Origin: JANQMY01 sp965227095
Lineage (GTDB): Bacteria; Pseudomonadota; Alphaproteobacteria; JANQMY01
Reading direction: 5' to 3'
Assembly (NCBI GenBank): GCA_965227095.1
Contig: CBDDFL010000001.1
Coordinates: forward strand, 2,480,001 to 2,544,000
DNA: 64,000 nucleotides
The notes beneath the pieces were generated by a model. The model saw only the letters and a program-made list of their open reading frames with translations. It did not search any database and was not told the origin of the DNA. Shown piece by piece: positions 26,236-35,251 of this stretch. Within the stretch, counting starts at the first letter, position 1; each line of letters opens with the position of its first letter. A program made the position numbers and the translations under genes.

Positions 26236-27480
26236 ATGACGTCCGAAATTATCCTCATGAACAGGAACGTACTGACCATTGGGGCCGACAGCGCGATGAC
26301 GAGCTGGGCGGGGGGCCGGTACCGTATCGCCAATGAAGCCGAAAAGATCTTCACCTTTGGCGATAAATCGTCCTTGGCGATTATGATTTACAACAGCGCC
26401 GACATTCTGGGGCATCCCTGGCAGTCGGTGATTGGCGAATTTATGGATACCCACCGCAAGACCGATTTTTCGTCGGTGGAAGATCTTGCGGCAACGTTTT
26501 TCGCCTATTTGGACAATCACGTATCGCTCTTTGAACCCGAGGAAGAAGAACGCTGGTTCGCGCTGACCTTGAATGTGATCTATTCGCAGATCGTTCATCT
26601 GGCGCGCGAGCGGCTCAATTTCGCCGGCATGACCGACGACCGCAGCCTTGGCCGCGAGGAAGCAATGGTGATGGCGATCAATTTCGTCCATCGCGCATTC
26701 CACGATGAAGACGGCAAGCCTTTGCCGAATTTGGATTGCTTTTCGGACACCGCCCCGGAAGACGTGTATTCCAAATTCAGCGACACAGTGGATGCCGTGA
26801 TCCGCGACCACTTTGGGGACGTGACACAAGACGAAGGCGCGATCGCAAAGTTGCGGGAAATTGCCGGTTTTGCCGTTGTCAAAGAATTGTTCTTGGAACG
26901 GATGATTATGAGCGGTCTGGTTTTTGCCGGTTTCGGCAGCGATCAGATGTATCCGACCTTCGACGAATACTTTGTATCCACGGTGTTTAACAATCGGGTG
27001 AAGCGCCGGCGTCATTACCTCAATGAGGTGTCGAACAAAAACCAAGCATCGGTCAGTTTCTTCGCGGATTCGGATGCCAGCGTCGGCTTTTTGCGCGGTA
27101 TCGATTCAGACACGGCGGGCTTCTTGTTTGGCGCGAGCGAATTCTTCCTGACCAAAATGAGCGGCCCGTTTGTTGACCAGCTGGACTTTTTGGATGCGAC
27201 CCAAAAACAGAAACTCACGGAAAGTATCGCTCACCAATTTTCGCCGCTGTTTCACCAGAGCCTGCTCGGGGCTTTGGATCAGAAGGTGGAGATGGACCGC
27301 ATCACGCCGTTCTTGGATGTGGTCAATTCTATGGGCCCAGAAGAAATGGGCACCATGACGGCAGACCTGGTCAATTTGAATATCCTGCGTAAGAAAGTCG
27401 TTAATGAAGAGGGCACCGTTGGGGGTCCGGTCCGTGTTTTCACCATGTCGAAACGTGGTGGCACAAAGCAGCTAATGTAG
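26236..27480 (+). CDS. Proteasome/HslV-like Ntn-hydrolase family protein, function unknown
   Basis: The 414-residue protein begins MTSEIILMNRNVLTIGADSA. Counting Thr2 as the first residue after Met removal, Asp18 falls at position 17, as in HslV and proteasome beta subunits, and IANEAEKIF resembles the following strand. The Lys33 equivalent is uncertain. After about residue 75 the protein is unlike proteasome subunits: a 340-residue, mostly helical and acidic extension. GAGGGGG lies upstream of the ATG. The next gene follows after 10 bases. I know similar sequences only as hypothetical proteins. Confidence 0.72.
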   Translation: MTSEIILMNRNVLTIGADSAMTSWAGGRYRIANEAEKIFTFGDKSSLAIMIYNSADILGHPWQSVIGEFMDTHRKTDFSSVEDLAATFFAYLDNHVSLFEPEEEERWFALTLNVIYSQIVHLARERLNFAGMTDDRSLGREEAMVMAINFVHRAFHDEDGKPLPNLDCFSDTAPEDVYSKFSDTVDAVIRDHFGDVTQDEGAIAKLREIAGFAVVKELFLERMIMSGLVFAGFGSDQMYPTFDEYFVSTVFNNRVKRRRHYLNEVSNKNQASVSFFADSDASVGFLRGIDSDTAGFLFGASEFFLTKMSGPFVDQLDFLDATQKQKLTESIAHQFSPLFHQSLLGALDQKVEMDRITPFLDVVNSMGPEEMGTMTADLVNLNILRKKVVNEEGTVGGPVRVFTMSKRGGTKQLM

Positions 27481-27490
27481 AGTCGTAATC

Positions 27491-27961
27491 ATGAGACGTA
27501 GACGTTTTCGCCATAGTAGCAATTCTCGCAAGGTCCCCATGGCCGCGTCGTCAGCTTTGACCGCGGATTGGCAAGATGAGTTTTTGCGCCTGAAGGATGT
27601 TCAAGGACGGATCGACCAGCGCCGTGCCGATTGGGCGCAAGCGGACCAGCGGTATCAATCCGGTCGTCTGTTGCCGTCTTATTCCATGGATCGGAAATAC
27701 GACATCTTCATGGAACCGCGCATACCCGAAATTGCCCAAAGGTCGATGACCCCATCGCCAGAGGCAAATGAAGACGCGCTTGTCTTAGAAGACCCGGAGG
27801 AGCTGCTGGCGCAGGTTGAATCCGCCGTACGGTCGACGGACGATTTGCGGGCGACGGCAGGTGACGGCCGGCGGTCGTCCCGGAAGCTTCTGGACCCGGA
27901 CCATAAGCGTAAGAAACGCGGTTTCTTTCGTAAGGTTTTCGGCGGAAAGAAGCGAGGCTAG
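27491..27961 (+). CDS. Small charged protein partnered with the Ntn-like gene
   Basis: The 156-residue protein has basic ends (MRRRRFRHSS; KRKKRGFFRKVFGGKKRG) and an acidic middle, with a helical stretch EFLRLKDVQGRIDQRRADWA. No known domain was recognised. It follows the Ntn-like gene after 10 bases and so is probably co-expressed. The C-terminal GFFRKVFGGKK tail resembles membrane-associating or nucleic-acid-binding tails. An internal ATG at 27539 is an alternative start. Confidence 0.6.
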   Translation: MRRRRFRHSSNSRKVPMAASSALTADWQDEFLRLKDVQGRIDQRRADWAQADQRYQSGRLLPSYSMDRKYDIFMEPRIPEIAQRSMTPSPEANEDALVLEDPEELLAQVESAVRSTDDLRATAGDGRRSSRKLLDPDHKRKKRGFFRKVFGGKKRG

Positions 27962-27962
27962 T

Positions 27963-28967
27963 CTAGAGTTTTATGTTTTCGGTGTCCGTGGCGAGCATGC
28001 CAGGATCGACGGCGTGCAGCAGCGGTTCACCCGTCACATAGCGCTTCAGGTTTTCCAAAAATACGTGATCGTTGCGGTGTCGGACGCCGTCGCTGGTGGC
28101 GGCCGTATGGGCCGTCAGGCGCACACGGGGGTGGTTCCAAAACGGGCTTTCCGGCGGTAACGGCTCTTCGTCGAACACATCCAAGATGGCGGTTCCCGGA
28201 ACGCCTTTATTGAGACTGTCGATAAGGGCGGCCTCATCCACATGTCCGCCCCGTCCAATGTTCACCAAAACGCTGGTATTATTCATCATGCTGAGGGTTT
28301 TCGCATTGATGACATGATGGGTTTCGGGGGTGAGAGCGGCAGCCACCACAACCACATCCGCTGACGGCAGATGATCCACCATATGCTCGGGTTTGACGAT
28401 GGTGGCAAAATCGCTGGAAACGGCGCTGCGGCGGATGCCGATCACATTGGCACCAAATGCATGTGCCCGTTTGCCGATTTCGGAGCCGATATTGCCAAAG
28501 CCGATGATCACCCAGTTTGTTCCGGAAATCTCGCGGAAGCCAACCCGATCCCATACTTTGATGGCTTGGCTTTTTCGGCGCTGTTCGAAGGGATGAAAAA
28601 CACTAAGGACGGATGAAATCACAAACTCGGCGATGCCAATGCTGCCCGCATCGCTATTGGTGAGCTTGGCCCCATTTTCGACAATGGCAGCGAACACGGG
28701 GTGCTCTACGCCGGCGGAACTTGTTTGCACCCATTTAAGGCTGGAAGATTTTAGAACCGCGATCATAAAATCGCGCACCGGCCCTTCCATGTAGACCTCA
28801 GAATTTGGCCAGGCCACCTCGGGAGAAATGCGGTCAACCGCAATGTCCGCGCCGCCTTGCATCAGGCGTCCATCGGGCATCATCAAAATGGGATCCAGCG
28901 CCGGGACGATGCTGTGCAGGTCCTCTTTCATGCGCTCATATGATGGGGCGTAAATAAGGATCTTCAT
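27963..28967 (-). CDS. D-2-hydroxyacid dehydrogenase family protein
   Basis: This 334-residue NAD(P)-dependent dehydrogenase has the Rossmann motif GFGNIGSEIG, a catalytic-region VNIGRGGHVDEAAL, DVFDEEPLPPESPFW and the catalytic His in LTAHTAATSDG. The substrate (for example glyoxylate or hydroxypyruvate) cannot be decided. It is convergent with the preceding gene, with one base between the stops. Confidence 0.9.
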   Translation of the reverse strand: MKILIYAPSYERMKEDLHSIVPALDPILMMPDGRLMQGGADIAVDRISPEVAWPNSEVYMEGPVRDFMIAVLKSSSLKWVQTSSAGVEHPVFAAIVENGAKLTNSDAGSIGIAEFVISSVLSVFHPFEQRRKSQAIKVWDRVGFREISGTNWVIIGFGNIGSEIGKRAHAFGANVIGIRRSAVSSDFATIVKPEHMVDHLPSADVVVVAAALTPETHHVINAKTLSMMNNTSVLVNIGRGGHVDEAALIDSLNKGVPGTAILDVFDEEPLPPESPFWNHPRVRLTAHTAATSDGVRHRNDHVFLENLKRYVTGEPLLHAVDPGMLATDTENIKL

Positions 28968-29018
28968 TTGCTGGTCACTCGGGCGGTGGTGGCTTGTTTC
29001 ATGTCGGCGGCAATGTCT

Positions 29019-29243
29019 TTAAATCGTGCCGGGGTCCGGCTTGTTCATCCACAACATCAAGTAGCGAACCGGCACAATCCAGGCCATGCCCGCAACGGCA
29101 TAGTACAGAAATTCCACAAACCAGTTCGCCTCCGGCAGCACCGCTATGGCCACCAACATGGCGCACATAGCGTAAAAGGCGAGCCAGATGAGTAACACAA
29201 ACACACCAATGAGCTTGCGAATACGCTGCGGTATATGGGGCAT
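29019..29243 (-). CDS. DUF2842 membrane protein
   Basis: The 74-residue protein has two membrane segments (FVLLIWLAFYAMCAMLVAIAV; EFLYYAVAGMAWIVPVRYLM), as in DUF2842 proteins, which commonly lie divergent from ctaA in alphaproteobacteria. The ATG at 29243 gives the normal family length; an in-frame start further upstream adds an Arg-rich stretch unlike the family. A role in heme A or oxidase assembly is suggested only by position. Confidence 0.82.
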   Translation of the reverse strand: MPHIPQRIRKLIGVFVLLIWLAFYAMCAMLVAIAVLPEANWFVEFLYYAVAGMAWIVPVRYLMLWMNKPDPGTI

Positions 29244-29386
29244 TTTAGACCAAAACCTCTTTCGTTTCAGGGAATGTGGGAGGCCGGAAATCTGCCGTGA
29301 CCGCCCCCGCGCCCCCTGATTTGACTGCGGTGCCCTGCTACAAACCACCGCGTTTTCGAGCCTAAAAATCGGCTTATAACCAGCTC

Positions 29387-30496
29387 ATGTCTGTAGACTC
29401 GACAGTGGACATGGAACACCAAGCCCTCGGCGTCAATAGCCGCGACCGGGCAATGGCCATTTGGCTGTTGTCGATTTGCGCCTGTTTGTTCGCGATGATC
29501 CTCATTGGCGGTGCCACCAGGCTGACCGATTCCGGCTTATCGATTACCGAATGGCGGCCGGTGACGGGCGCGATCCCGCCCCTCAGCGATGCTGCTTGGG
29601 AAAGCGAGTTTGAGAAATATAAGCAAATCCCCGAATACCGTTACATCAATAAAGGGATGAGCTTGGCGGAGTTCAAATATATTTATTGGTGGGAATGGGG
29701 GCACCGGTTTTTTGGCCGGTTGATCGGAATTTTGTTCCTCGTTCCGTTCCTGTTTTTCTATTTCACCAAATCCATCCGGCCGGAATTGTTTCCCAAGCTG
29801 ATCATCATGTTCGTGCTCGGCGGGCTGCAAGGGGCGCTTGGCTGGTACATGGTGGCTAGCGGCCTGACGGAACGGGTGGATGTCAGCCAATACCGGTTGG
29901 CGGCCCATTTGGGCCTCGCCTTTATTATTCTCGGGTTCATTTTTTGGGTGACGCTGGATTTACTGCGTCAAACCGGCCCGGGGACACAACGGCTGCACCA
30001 ACATCCCGATGTGGACAGTACGCGCGTCAAAATGGTGGCGCTTACCGCATTAATCTATGTGCAAATCATTTTGGGGGCGTTTGTGGCGGGGCTTGACGCC
30101 GGGCTGATTTACAACACTTGGCCTTTGATGGAAGGGGCGATCATCCCACCGGATTTGTTCCCTCAATCGCCGTGGTATGTGAATTTTTTCGAGCATCGCA
30201 AATTGGTTCAATTCGACCACCGGATGGTGGCCTATCTGGTGGCGGTGTGCGGCATCCTGTTGTGGTGGCAGGGCCGGTCTCTGACGCTTCCCCGCCAATC
30301 CCAGATTGCTCTCACGGCGGTGTTGCACACCATCTTCCTCCAGATCGTGTTGGGCATTTGGACATTGCTGGCCGCCGTGCCCATTTGGCTGGGCTTGGTG
30401 CATCAGGCCGGTGCGGTTTTGTTGTTCGGCGTTGCGATCTATGCCTGCCACGTGTTGACGAAACCAGACACGACACCGGCGCGCCTGTCAGCATAG
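29387..30496 (+). CDS. ctaA: Heme A synthase (CtaA/COX15)
   Basis: CtaA oxidises heme O to heme A for aa3-type cytochrome oxidase. The 369-residue protein has eight membrane segments in two four-helix halves. The family motifs GGATRLTDSGLSITEWRPVT and the heme-ligating histidines in WWEWGHRFFGR, HLGLAF, FDHRMVAY and LVHQAGAV are present. This is the alphaproteobacterial COX15-like type. Its presence implies an aa3 oxidase elsewhere in the genome. Confidence 0.95.
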   Translation: MSVDSTVDMEHQALGVNSRDRAMAIWLLSICACLFAMILIGGATRLTDSGLSITEWRPVTGAIPPLSDAAWESEFEKYKQIPEYRYINKGMSLAEFKYIYWWEWGHRFFGRLIGILFLVPFLFFYFTKSIRPELFPKLIIMFVLGGLQGALGWYMVASGLTERVDVSQYRLAAHLGLAFIILGFIFWVTLDLLRQTGPGTQRLHQHPDVDSTRVKMVALTALIYVQIILGAFVAGLDAGLIYNTWPLMEGAIIPPDLFPQSPWYVNFFEHRKLVQFDHRMVAYLVAVCGILLWWQGRSLTLPRQSQIALTAVLHTIFLQIVLGIWTLLAAVPIWLGLVHQAGAVLLFGVAIYACHVLTKPDTTPARLSA

Positions 30497-30567
30497 GTCA
30501 GCAGGCTGATATCGTCCTGTTGTGATCCCCACCCAACGATGGTGAACTCTCCCAAACGGAGGGATGC

Positions 30568-31218
30568 ATGTTCGACGGGTTCTCGAAAAACGCGCTTAAA
30601 TTTTTGACCGACTTGAAAGCGAACAATAATCGCGCCTGGTTCAATGACCATAAGAAAACCTATGAACGTGAGGTCAAAGGACCTGCGAAACATTTTTGCG
30701 AAGAAATGGCGCTGTCCCTAGAGAAACTCACCGGTGTTCCACATCGTTCCAAAGTGTTCCGCATTAACAGGGACATTCGCTTTTCCAAAGACAAATCACC
30801 GTATAACGCGCATTTGCATATTTCCTTCATCCCTCAGGGGGAAGGGGCCCACCCACCGCACTGGTTCTTCGGATTGGATCCCACGTCGTTGACCATTGGA
30901 GTGGGCATGTTCGCGTTTGAGAAACAACAATTGATCGACTATCGTGAGTGCGTAGCTGGTGACGACGGGCAGCAGCTGGCGAAAACATTGGCGAAACTGG
31001 AGAAACGTGGCGTACGTCTCGGCAAGACCGACCTTAAACGCGTGCCGTCGCCCTATGGGCAAGATCATCCCCAGGCAGAGCTTTTGAAACGCAAAGGCCT
31101 GTCCGCCTGGATCGACTATAAAGACACCAAGCTCGCGGCCAACAAAGCGATCATCAAAACTCTCACCGCGGACTTCAAAAAACTAAAGCCGGTTTATGAT
31201 TGGCTGATTGAACTCTGA
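30568..31218 (+). CDS. DUF2461 domain-containing protein
   Basis: The 216-residue protein is a full-length DUF2461 (TIGR02453) member: FLTDLKANNNRAWFNDHKKTY, then FRINRDIRFSKDKSPYNAHL and a C-terminal RKGLSAW. The family is widespread in bacteria and fungi and has no established function. A GGAGGG site precedes the ATG. It stands alone between ctaA and an unrelated convergent gene. Confidence 0.9.
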   Translation: MFDGFSKNALKFLTDLKANNNRAWFNDHKKTYEREVKGPAKHFCEEMALSLEKLTGVPHRSKVFRINRDIRFSKDKSPYNAHLHISFIPQGEGAHPPHWFFGLDPTSLTIGVGMFAFEKQQLIDYRECVAGDDGQQLAKTLAKLEKRGVRLGKTDLKRVPSPYGQDHPQAELLKRKGLSAWIDYKDTKLAANKAIIKTLTADFKKLKPVYDWLIEL

Positions 31219-31243
31219 CATGATTGGTGCCTTGAGCGTGTGC

Positions 31244-31891
31244 TCAAGCGTTGAGTAAAACCGCGTTCACCAGAATGCCGCAAGCAAACACGACCAGGAC
31301 AGCCGTATTGTAGAGGCGATAAAAGCGAGAGTGTTCCTGGATAAAGGTCAGCACAGCGCTTTGGCGAAGCATGTCGATCACGAAGTAGGAAAGTGCAAGC
31401 GGCCATCCCGCCGCTGTGAGCATACTCAACCCCATGCGGCTTGTGGACGACGTGGTTTTAAAGCTGCCCCCTTCCAGGGCGAAGGCTGACCCCGCGACCG
31501 CATAGCCAAGGATCAAATGCTCACCCCAATCCGGAACGCGGCGGTTCGTTGTACTTTCGATCATTTGTACCAAAGGCAAAAGAAGCCAGTCTTCAACAGT
31601 GCGTACATACTCAAACGCCGTTTGGTAATAGGAATACCATTCGATGGGTTTTGCATGGACGGTATCGACTAAGGTGAGCAGTATAAGCGCATTAAGGACG
31701 ACTGATACCGGTGTCCAAATGACCTGCAAATGGCTGACGGGAATGCCATAGAAGCTTCGGTAGGGACGGTCGGAAAAGTGACGGCTGAGCCAGCTAGGGG
31801 CTTGCTGTTCACCCGATCCATCGACGTCCGACGCGGACCCAACCGCCAGTCTGTTTACAAAGATTGAGTTGTTTGGGACGGCAGCTTCCAT
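31244..31891 (-). CDS. Unrecognised membrane protein
   Basis: The 215-residue protein has a polar N-terminal 55 residues, then about four hydrophobic segments (VSVVLNALILLTLV; ILGYAVAGSAFAL; LTAAGWPLALSYFVIDML; TAVLVVFACGILVNAVLL). No family was recognised. GGGGA lies upstream of the ATG. It is convergent with the DUF2461 gene; the 31892-32095 stretch beyond its start holds no evident gene. Confidence 0.65.
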   Translation of the reverse strand: MEAAVPNNSIFVNRLAVGSASDVDGSGEQQAPSWLSRHFSDRPYRSFYGIPVSHLQVIWTPVSVVLNALILLTLVDTVHAKPIEWYSYYQTAFEYVRTVEDWLLLPLVQMIESTTNRRVPDWGEHLILGYAVAGSAFALEGGSFKTTSSTSRMGLSMLTAAGWPLALSYFVIDMLRQSAVLTFIQEHSRFYRLYNTAVLVVFACGILVNAVLLNA

Positions 31892-32095
31892 AGAGCGATC
31901 CCCACTAAAATCCTGTTACTATTTTAAATAGGTATGGTGCGTTGTCGTTACAACGTGGCGAAATGAAAAACGCCGGATGCCCGACCGCCATGAACGACAA
32001 CGGCTACGACCATCAATTAACACGTCACGTGTCATCGTTCCGAAGTTCCAGCCGTTGGCCGGGAAGGGCAATTGCGTTTCCCAACAAAAGGTCTG

Positions 32096-32344
32096 TCAGC
32101 CCCCCTTGAGTTTAGGCATGAAACATACTTCTGACTGGGGCGCCAAGGGTTCGAGGAAGGGATCTTGGATCATCTCGCCGTCGATCGAAACGAACATGTG
32201 CTCTTCGAGGAACGCCCGCAGTCCCTCATATTGCCCGTCAAGGGCGCGCATAAGGCTGCGCATATTATCCGCGTCCATATCGAATTCTTTGACGCGTCCA
32301 GTGAAGCGGTCAGCCACTTCACTGGACAGGATTACGCGGGCCAT
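32096..32344 (-). CDS. MoaD/ThiS-like small sulfur-carrier protein
   Basis: The 82-residue protein has the size and layout of a beta-grasp sulfur carrier and ends exactly in Gly-Gly (MPKLKGG), the feature activated by adenylation in MoaD and ThiS. VSIDGEMIQDPFLEPLAPQSEVCFMP resembles the MoaD segment before the terminal glycines. It lies downstream of the minus-strand molybdenum hydroxylase operon, separated by a repeat element, which suggests a link to molybdopterin supply or sulfuration. No MoaE-like partner is in the window. Confidence 0.75.
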   Translation of the reverse strand: MARVILSSEVADRFTGRVKEFDMDADNMRSLMRALDGQYEGLRAFLEEHMFVSIDGEMIQDPFLEPLAPQSEVCFMPKLKGG

Positions 32345-32394
32345 TTGGTGGGGGTCCGGTGTTTTAATGAGTTCCCAAGTGAGGCAAAATCAGC

Positions 32395-32502
32395 CCCCGT
32401 CATCGCGAGCCCGCGCAAGCGGGCGCGGCGATCCAGGAGCCGCATGGTGACGCCGTGAAGCTCTGGATTGCGTCGTCGCGCAAGCGCTCCTCGCAATGAC
32501 GC
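32395..32502. repeat. Dispersed inverted-repeat element, copy 1
   Basis: The element of about 108 bases begins GTCATCGCGAG and ends CTCGCAATGAC, near-perfect inverted ends. It contains internal hairpins (CCCGCGCAAGCGGG) and the paired GGCGATCCAG/CTGGATTGCG blocks. A similar copy lies at 43268-43373 in the same orientation. It has no coding capacity and resembles small dispersed palindromic elements of alphaproteobacterial chromosomes. Confidence 0.85.
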
Positions 32503-32509
32503 CATAGGG

Positions 32510-34768
32510 TTAGCCGTCGATTGCGTCCAGAACGCGGGGCGGTGACAGGGGCAATTGATCCATTCGTTTCCCAACCGCATGGGAGACCGCGCTGGCGACC
32601 GCCGCGAGCGGTGGCACGATCGGCACTTCGCCCACACCACGCACCCCATAGGGGTGGAACGGATTGGCTACTTCGATGATCTGTGTATCGATCATCGGCA
32701 GGTCCGACGTGACCGGCATGCGGTAATCCAAAAATCCTGGATTTTCCAAATGGCCCTCATCATCGAAGATATATTCTTCGTTGAGCGCCCAGCCAACGCC
32801 TTGCGCAACACCGCCCTGCATTTGTCCTTCCACATAGCTGGGGTGGATGGCGCGGCCCGCATCCTGGATGGCCGTATACCGCACCACATCCACACGGCCC
32901 GTGTCTTTGTCCACTTCCACGTCGCAGATATGGGTTGCAAAGCCGGGTCCGGCGCCTTTTGCATTGATGGAAGAGGAACCGGTGATGGTGCCGCCGAGTT
33001 TGGACGATTGCGCCGCAATCTCTTCTAACGACAACGGCTCGAAGTCGCCCACATTGCTGCTGGCGGGGTGGGCGGCGCCGTCGCGCCATTCCACACCGTC
33101 CACATCCACTTCCCAGATCTGAGCGGCGCGTTCGCACAGTTGCGTGACCACGTCTTTTGACGCATTCACCACGGCCATGCCGACGGCGAAGGTCACGCGG
33201 CTGCCGCCGGTAAGCCCGCTATACCCAATGGAGGCGGTGTCTCCGATGCTGATGCGAATGCGTTCGGGGTCGATGCCCAACACCTCAGCCGCCATCAGAA
33301 CCATGGATGCGCGCGAACCGCCAATATCCGGGTTTGGCGACACAACCGTCACCGTGCCATCGAAATTCACATTCACATTGGCAGTGGATTCCCCGCCGAT
33401 GTTGAACCAAAACCCACAGGCAATGGCGCGGCCCTGGTTCGGGCCAAGTGGTGCCGAATAATGCGGGTGCGCTTTCGCGGCATTCAATGTTTCGACAAAG
33501 CCGATTTGTTTGAACTTCGCTCCATAAAGGGCGCGTGTCCCTTCTTTGGCGGCATTCTTCAGACGCAGCTCAATCGGGTCCATGCCGAGCTTTTCCGAAA
33601 GCTCGTCCAGCACGCTTTCCACGGCAAAGGCCGTCATCGGCGCACCCGGTGCCCGATAGGCCGCACATTTGGGACGGTTGCTGACCACGTCGTAGCCGAC
33701 CACTTTGGCGTTTTCCATGTCGTAGCACGCAAAGGCCGTCATGGCTCCTGCGACCGCAGGGGATCCGGGGAAAGCGCCCGCTTCATATTTCAGCTCGACT
33801 TCACCGGCCGTGATTTCACCCGTCTTCCGAACACCGATTTTCGCACGCACAACCGACCCGGAAGTGGGCCCCGATCCACGGAAGACCTCTTCGCGAGACA
33901 TCACTGCGCGCACAGGTCGGCCTGCCTTGCGCGACAATAGAAGGGCAACCGGTTCGAGATAGATGGTGGTCTTGCCGCCAAAGCCACCGCCAATTTCTGC
34001 CGGTGTTACTTTCAAATTGGCTTGGTCGATGCCTAACAGCGTCGCCGTCATGTCGCGGACGGCAAACTGACCCTGGCTCGAACACCAAATCCGCGATTGT
34101 CCGTCCTCGGTCCATTCGGCAACCGCCGCATGGGGTTCGATATATCCTTGATGGGTGGCAGCGGTCCGGAAAGTCCGCTCGACGATCTCGTCGGCCTCGC
34201 TAAATCCTTTGTCGATATCGCCAGCCGCGAATTCAAGCCGCTGAGCAATGTTGGACGGTTTCTCGGGTTTTGGTTCCACGTTTTTCGTAAACATGTCGTC
34301 ATGGAGGAGCGGGGCATCCGGCGCCATTGCTTCTTCCACATCGATCACGTGAGGCAGAACTTCATATTCAACGTCAATGAGGCTAAGCGCTTCCGTTGCG
34401 ATGGACGCCCGTGTGGCGGCCACGGCAGCCACGGCATGCCCGTCATAGAGTGCTTTTTCCCGTGCCATCACATTGCGCGACAAGTCCGAAAAGTTCACTT
34501 GGGCTTCGCCGGCATCGGCCATGCCGCTGACTTCCGGGAAATCCGCCGCCGTGACCACGGCCACCACACCAGGTAAAGCTTCCGCCTTGCTGATATCGAT
34601 GGATTTGATGCGCGCATGGGCATGCGGACTGCGCAAGATCTTTGCTTCCAGCATGCCGGGCAAGCGAAGGTCGGCACCGAAATTGGCGCGGCCCGTGACT
34701 TTGTCCACACCGTCCGGCCGAACGATGCGTTTGCCAATCCATTTGGTTTCGATTTGTTCTGCCCCCAT
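32510..34768 (-). CDS. Xanthine dehydrogenase-family molybdopterin-binding subunit
   Basis: The 752-residue large subunit binds molybdopterin and hydroxylates the substrate. It has the aldehyde oxidase/xanthine dehydrogenase hammerhead N-terminal domain (IVRPDGVDKVTGRANFGAD), then the cofactor motifs QGQFAVRD, GGGFGGK and AAYRAPGAP, and the C-terminal GVRGVGEVPIVPP with its catalytic Glu. AYRAPGAP differs from the AYxCSFR of true CO dehydrogenase. It is the last of three coordinated genes (FAD, FeS, Mo order). The substrate is not deducible; an aromatic or heteroaromatic ring is possible. Confidence 0.93.
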   Translation of the reverse strand: MGAEQIETKWIGKRIVRPDGVDKVTGRANFGADLRLPGMLEAKILRSPHAHARIKSIDISKAEALPGVVAVVTAADFPEVSGMADAGEAQVNFSDLSRNVMAREKALYDGHAVAAVAATRASIATEALSLIDVEYEVLPHVIDVEEAMAPDAPLLHDDMFTKNVEPKPEKPSNIAQRLEFAAGDIDKGFSEADEIVERTFRTAATHQGYIEPHAAVAEWTEDGQSRIWCSSQGQFAVRDMTATLLGIDQANLKVTPAEIGGGFGGKTTIYLEPVALLLSRKAGRPVRAVMSREEVFRGSGPTSGSVVRAKIGVRKTGEITAGEVELKYEAGAFPGSPAVAGAMTAFACYDMENAKVVGYDVVSNRPKCAAYRAPGAPMTAFAVESVLDELSEKLGMDPIELRLKNAAKEGTRALYGAKFKQIGFVETLNAAKAHPHYSAPLGPNQGRAIACGFWFNIGGESTANVNVNFDGTVTVVSPNPDIGGSRASMVLMAAEVLGIDPERIRISIGDTASIGYSGLTGGSRVTFAVGMAVVNASKDVVTQLCERAAQIWEVDVDGVEWRDGAAHPASSNVGDFEPLSLEEIAAQSSKLGGTITGSSSINAKGAGPGFATHICDVEVDKDTGRVDVVRYTAIQDAGRAIHPSYVEGQMQGGVAQGVGWALNEEYIFDDEGHLENPGFLDYRMPVTSDLPMIDTQIIEVANPFHPYGVRGVGEVPIVPPLAAVASAVSHAVGKRMDQLPLSPPRVLDAIDG

Positions 34769-34771
34769 GGC

Positions 34772-35248
34772 TCAGGCTCCTCTCATCTCAGCGGCGGCGT
34801 CTTGAACCGCGCGAACGATCTTGTCATATCCCGTACAGCGGCACAGATTGCCCGCCAACCAGAACCGAATTTCCGTTTCGGTCGGATCCGGATTTTTGTC
34901 GAGCAGGTTTTTCGCCGCCACTAAAAATCCAGGAGTGCAGAACCCGCATTGCAACGATGCTTGCTCCAGAAAGTGCTTCTGCAAGGGGTGCAACGTGTCC
35001 GCGTGAGCCATGCCTTCGATGGTTTCGATTTTGCGGTCTTGTGCTTCCGCGCCAAGCATGAGGCAGGCGCAGACCACGTCGCCATCGACAACGATGCTGC
35101 AAGCGCCACAGTCACCCGTGGAGCAGCCTTCTTTGGTGCCGGTTAAGCCCAATTCGTCGCGCAACACGTCCAGCATGGTTTGTTGCCCTTCACAGAGATA
35201 TTCAACTTCTTGTCCGTTCACGGACGTTGTGATGTGTTGTCTTGCCAT
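34772..35248 (-). CDS. [2Fe-2S] subunit of the molybdenum hydroxylase
   Basis: The 158-residue small subunit carries two [2Fe-2S] clusters passing electrons from molybdopterin to FAD. The plant-ferredoxin-type cluster uses the cysteines in KEGCSTGDCGACSIV and VCACLM. The second uses CGFCTPGF and NLCRCTGYDKIV. Length and spacing are standard. It lies 3 bases from both neighbours in the operon. Confidence 0.95.
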   Translation of the reverse strand: MARQHITTSVNGQEVEYLCEGQQTMLDVLRDELGLTGTKEGCSTGDCGACSIVVDGDVVCACLMLGAEAQDRKIETIEGMAHADTLHPLQKHFLEQASLQCGFCTPGFLVAAKNLLDKNPDPTETEIRFWLAGNLCRCTGYDKIVRAVQDAAAEMRGA

Positions 35249-35251
35249 TCT

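Noticed and set aside
26170..27045. 291-residue minus-strand ORF opposite the Ntn-like gene
   Set aside because: The plus-strand gene has a better start, natural composition and a co-oriented partner.
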